A DNA stretch of 64,000 nucleotides from NCBI RefSeq assembly GCF_000427885.1, contig NZ_ATYW01000020.1, positions 112,114 to 176,113 of the forward strand, given 5' to 3'. The position numbers and the translations under genes were made by a program. The notes beneath the pieces were generated by a model. The model had not been told where the DNA came from, ran no database searches, and saw only the letters and a program-made list of their open reading frames with translations. This document shows positions 61,798-64,000 of this stretch, in pieces. Source of the stretch: Glycomyces tenuis DSM 44171. Its GTDB lineage: Bacteria; Actinomycetota; Actinomycetes; Mycobacteriales; Micromonosporaceae. Position 1 is the stretch's first letter, and the number at the start of each line of letters is the position of its first letter.

Positions 61798-62910
61798 ATG
61801 ATGGTTCCCGTCCGCGGCGCCGACGTGTCGATGACCGAGGAGGTCGAGTCCCTCGGCGGCGCCTTCCGTGCCGACGGGCGCGAACGCGAGCTGTTCGGCC
61901 TCCTCGCCGAGTCCGGCGTCAACACCGTCCGCCTGCGAACCTGGGTCGACCCCTACGACGAGACCGGGGCGCCCTACATGGGCGGCACCAACGACCTCGA
62001 GGCCACGGTCCGGCTCGCCCGCCGCGCCGGGGACAGCGGCCTGGGGCTCCTGCTCGACCTCCACTACTCCGACTTCTGGGCCGACCCCAAGAAGCAGTCG
62101 ACCCCCAAGAGCTGGAGGCGCCTCACCGGAGAGGCCCTCGAAGCGAAGGTGCACGAGTACACCGCCGAGGTCCTCGCCCGCCTCGACGCCGAGGGCCTCG
62201 CGCCCGAGATGGTCCAGGTGGGCAACGAGATCACCAACGGGATGCTGTGGCCAGAGGGCCGGACCCCGCGCTTCGACGACGGGGCCCGCGCCTTCGGCCC
62301 CGACGACGAGCCCGCCTGGGACCGGCTCGCCGGGCTCCTCAAGGCCGGGCTCGCCGCGGTGCCCGAAGGCGTCCGATCGGTGATCCACCTCGACTTCGGC
62401 GGCGCGAACGAGCTGTACCGCGGCTGGTTCGACCGCGCCCTCGCCCGCGGCGTCGACTGCGACGTCATCGGCCTGTCGTACTACCCGTTCTGGCATGGCA
62501 CCCTGGACGACCTGTCGCGCAACATGAACGACATCGCGACCCGCTACGGCAAGGACGTCCTGGTCGTCGAGACCGCCTGCGCCCACACCGAGGCCTCGCC
62601 CGAGGGGCACCGCTCGCTCGTCACGCCCGAACTGGTCGCGAAGGCCGGCTACCCTGCCGACGCCGACGGCCAGGCGCGCTTCCTGCGGGACCTCTACGCC
62701 GCCGTCGCCGCCGTTCCCAACGGGCACGGCCTCGGCGCCGTCTACTGGGAGCCCGCCTGGCTGCCCGTCGACGGCACCACCTGGGCCTCCCGGGCGGGCA
62801 TGGAGTACGGCGACGACGTCGGCGAAGGCGGCAACGGGTGGGCCGGACTGACCCTGTTCGACTTCGACGGCGACGCACTGCCCGCGCTGCGGGCGCTCGG
62901 CGGCGCCTGA
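61798..62910 (+). CDS. GH53 endo-beta-1,4-galactanase
   Basis: 370 aa TIM-barrel glycosidase of family 53 that cleaves beta-1,4-galactan side chains of pectin (arabinogalactan I). Acid/base E144 in VGNEITNG and nucleophile E258 in VVETACAH; also LLLDLHYSDFWADP. No signal peptide, so it would act inside the cell on imported oligosaccharides. It lies 2 bp after the permease relic, which shows the old operon order. AAAGG before ATG 61798. Confidence 0.9.
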   Translation: MMVPVRGADVSMTEEVESLGGAFRADGRERELFGLLAESGVNTVRLRTWVDPYDETGAPYMGGTNDLEATVRLARRAGDSGLGLLLDLHYSDFWADPKKQSTPKSWRRLTGEALEAKVHEYTAEVLARLDAEGLAPEMVQVGNEITNGMLWPEGRTPRFDDGARAFGPDDEPAWDRLAGLLKAGLAAVPEGVRSVIHLDFGGANELYRGWFDRALARGVDCDVIGLSYYPFWHGTLDDLSRNMNDIATRYGKDVLVVETACAHTEASPEGHRSLVTPELVAKAGYPADADGQARFLRDLYAAVAAVPNGHGLGAVYWEPAWLPVDGTTWASRAGMEYGDDVGEGGNGWAGLTLFDFDGDALPALRALGGA

Positions 62911-62914
62911 GCGT

Positions 62915-62947
62915 CGGGAGGTCTTCTTCCCCTTGGGAGGCCTCCCG
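62915..62947 (+). terminator. Hairpin after the galactanase gene
   Basis: CGGGAGG (62915-62921) pairs with CCTCCCG (62941-62947); a shorter palindrome GGGAGGCCTCCC at 62935-62946 competes with it. Lies 5 bp after the stop. Confidence 0.4.
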
Positions 62948-62992
62948 GCGGCTCGACGGGCGGGGATAATGGTTTGAAAGCGAGGGAGTGTT

Positions 62993-64000
62993 GTGCAAGT
63001 GGCACGGAAACGACCGACGATCAACGATGTCGCGGCGGCCTCGGGTGTCTCGCGCGGCACGGTCTCGCGCGTCCTCAACGAGAAGGGGAACGTCTCGCTG
63101 GCGGCCGAGACGGCGGTGCGCAGGGCCGTGGCCGAGACCGGCTACGTCGTCAACCGCGCCGCCCGCAGCCTCAAGACCAACCGCACCGGCTCGATCGTCA
63201 TGGTCCTGTCCGAACCGCAGGAGCGGCTGTTCGAGGACCCGAACTTCAGCGTGCTCATGCGCGTGGCCACGAACCAACTGGCCGAGCGCGACATGTCGCT
63301 GGTGCTCATGGTCGCCGGCGACGACGGCGGCCGCGACCGCGTGGCCCGCTACCTGCGCGGCGGCCACGCCGACGGCGCCCTGCTCATCTCGACTCACTCC
63401 GGCGACCCGCTCCTGGAGGCCATCGAGCGCTCGGACGTGCCCGCCGTCGCCTGCGGCGCCGTGCTGGGCCGCGAATCGGTCATCCCCTACGCCGCGGCCG
63501 ACGACCGCGGCGGCGCCCGCGCCATGACCGAATACCTGGTGGCGCGGGGGCGCCGCAGGATCGGCATGATCACCGGCCCGCTCGACACGCCCGGCGGCTC
63601 GCTCCGCCTCGAAGGCTTCACCAGCGTCCTGGGCCGCAGGGCCACCAAGCAGATGGTCGTCCACAGCGATTACAGCCAAGCCGGCGGCGAGGCGGCCATG
63701 CGGCGGCTGCTGGAGACCGTCCCCGACCTCGACGCGGTCTTCGTCGCCTCGGACCTCATGGCCGCCGGAGCGCTCCAGGTCCTCCACACCGCGGGCCGCC
63801 GGGTGCCCGACGACGTGGCCGTGGGCGGCTTCGACGACTCGGCCGTCGCCACCGCCACCAGGCCGATGCTGACGACGGTGCGCCAGCCGCTGGCGACGGT
63901 CGCCGAGGAGACGGTCCGGCTCCTCACCGCCCTGCTCGACGACGAGCCGGTCGAGCCCGTCGTCCTGCCGACCGAACTGATCATCCGCGAGTCCGCCTGA
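62993..64000 (+). CDS. LacI-family transcriptional regulator
   Basis: 335 aa, complete; stop is the last codon of the window. Helix-turn-helix TINDVAAASGVSRGTVSRVLN with hinge helix AARSLKTN, then a sugar-binding domain. GTG at 62993 or 62999; GAGGGAG lies just upstream. Likely controlled the galactanase/importer genes. GATAAT at 62965-62970 is a possible -10. Confidence 0.9.
   Translation: MQVARKRPTINDVAAASGVSRGTVSRVLNEKGNVSLAAETAVRRAVAETGYVVNRAARSLKTNRTGSIVMVLSEPQERLFEDPNFSVLMRVATNQLAERDMSLVLMVAGDDGGRDRVARYLRGGHADGALLISTHSGDPLLEAIERSDVPAVACGAVLGRESVIPYAAADDRGGARAMTEYLVARGRRRIGMITGPLDTPGGSLRLEGFTSVLGRRATKQMVVHSDYSQAGGEAAMRRLLETVPDLDAVFVASDLMAAGALQVLHTAGRRVPDDVAVGGFDDSAVATATRPMLTTVRQPLATVAEETVRLLTALLDDEPVEPVVLPTELIIRESA

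Overview
The window is 64 kb of very GC-rich DNA with dense coding, many GTG and TTG starts, 1-4 bp start/stop overlaps and several promoters that place +1 on the start codon. It looks like a chromosomal segment of a soil- or plant-associated actinomycete. The PknG/GlnX/GlnH-type signalling operon and the plant-polysaccharide genes support this; genus cannot be fixed from sequence alone (a Glycomyces-like organism is a low-confidence guess). I see no rRNA, tRNA, CRISPR array, prophage or insertion sequence.

Layout. 1-3.9 kb: small secondary-metabolite group (FAD oxidoreductase cut by the window edge, methyltransferase, UbiA prenyltransferase, type III polyketide synthase). 3.9-13.8 kb: a polysaccharide-use locus with a seven-gene minus-strand operon (ABC importer, GH43, two DUF6807/PmoA-like proteins, ROK regulator) and a secreted PL9-type pectate lyase with its own promoter and LacI-type operators. 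14.0-18.0 kb: WYL regulator divergent from a class II UvrA-like protein, then an atypical cyclase-family protein. 18.0-21.9 kb: NarL-type two-component system divergent from an ABC exporter, plus a small membrane protein. 21.9-25.5 kb: TetR regulator, basic amino-acid antiporter and arginine deiminase. 25.5-33.0 kb: six-gene operon with PknG-like kinase, vWA protein, FHA protein, GlnX-like sensor, GlnH-like lipoprotein and an MHS-family transporter. 33.3-41.1 kb: small helical protein, FUSC exporter, CrtI-like oxidoreductase with SRPBCC partner, DoxX protein, then AraC regulator, VOC protein and a second UvrA-like protein. 41.1-50.2 kb: ROK regulator divergent from a sugar operon (Gfo/Idh/MocA dehydrogenase, RbsA-like ATPase, two permeases, binding lipoprotein, two isomerases). 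50.2-57.5 kb: membrane protein, MTA phosphorylase, DUF2064-GT2 fusion, OmpR-type two-component system, GT-C-like membrane protein, Zn-ribbon epimerase. 57.7-64 kb: AI-2E family protein, two hypothetical proteins, truncated globin, LysE-type exporter, relics of a MalF/MalG importer, GH53 galactanase and LacI regulator.

How it works together. Three carbohydrate loci are present. The pectin/arabinan-like one has extracellular lyase, importer, intracellular glycosidase and local regulator. The 42-50 kb one imports and oxidises/isomerises an unknown sugar. The galactan one is decaying: the permease genes are reduced to fragments while the GH53 and LacI genes look intact. The PknG operon probably senses extracellular acidic amino acids and, by analogy to mycobacteria and corynebacteria, links this to 2-oxoglutarate metabolism; its vWA, FHA and MHS transporter members are additions to that known core.

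Most noteworthy: the extended PknG operon; a 61-bp repeated gene tail preserving an in-frame 39-codon remnant at 49.08-49.20 kb; the importer relics at 61.2-61.8 kb; a 12-bp perfect inverted repeat bracketing a candidate lysE promoter; a cyclase-family protein lacking two metal-ligand histidines; and two near-consensus LacI operators upstream of the pectate lyase.
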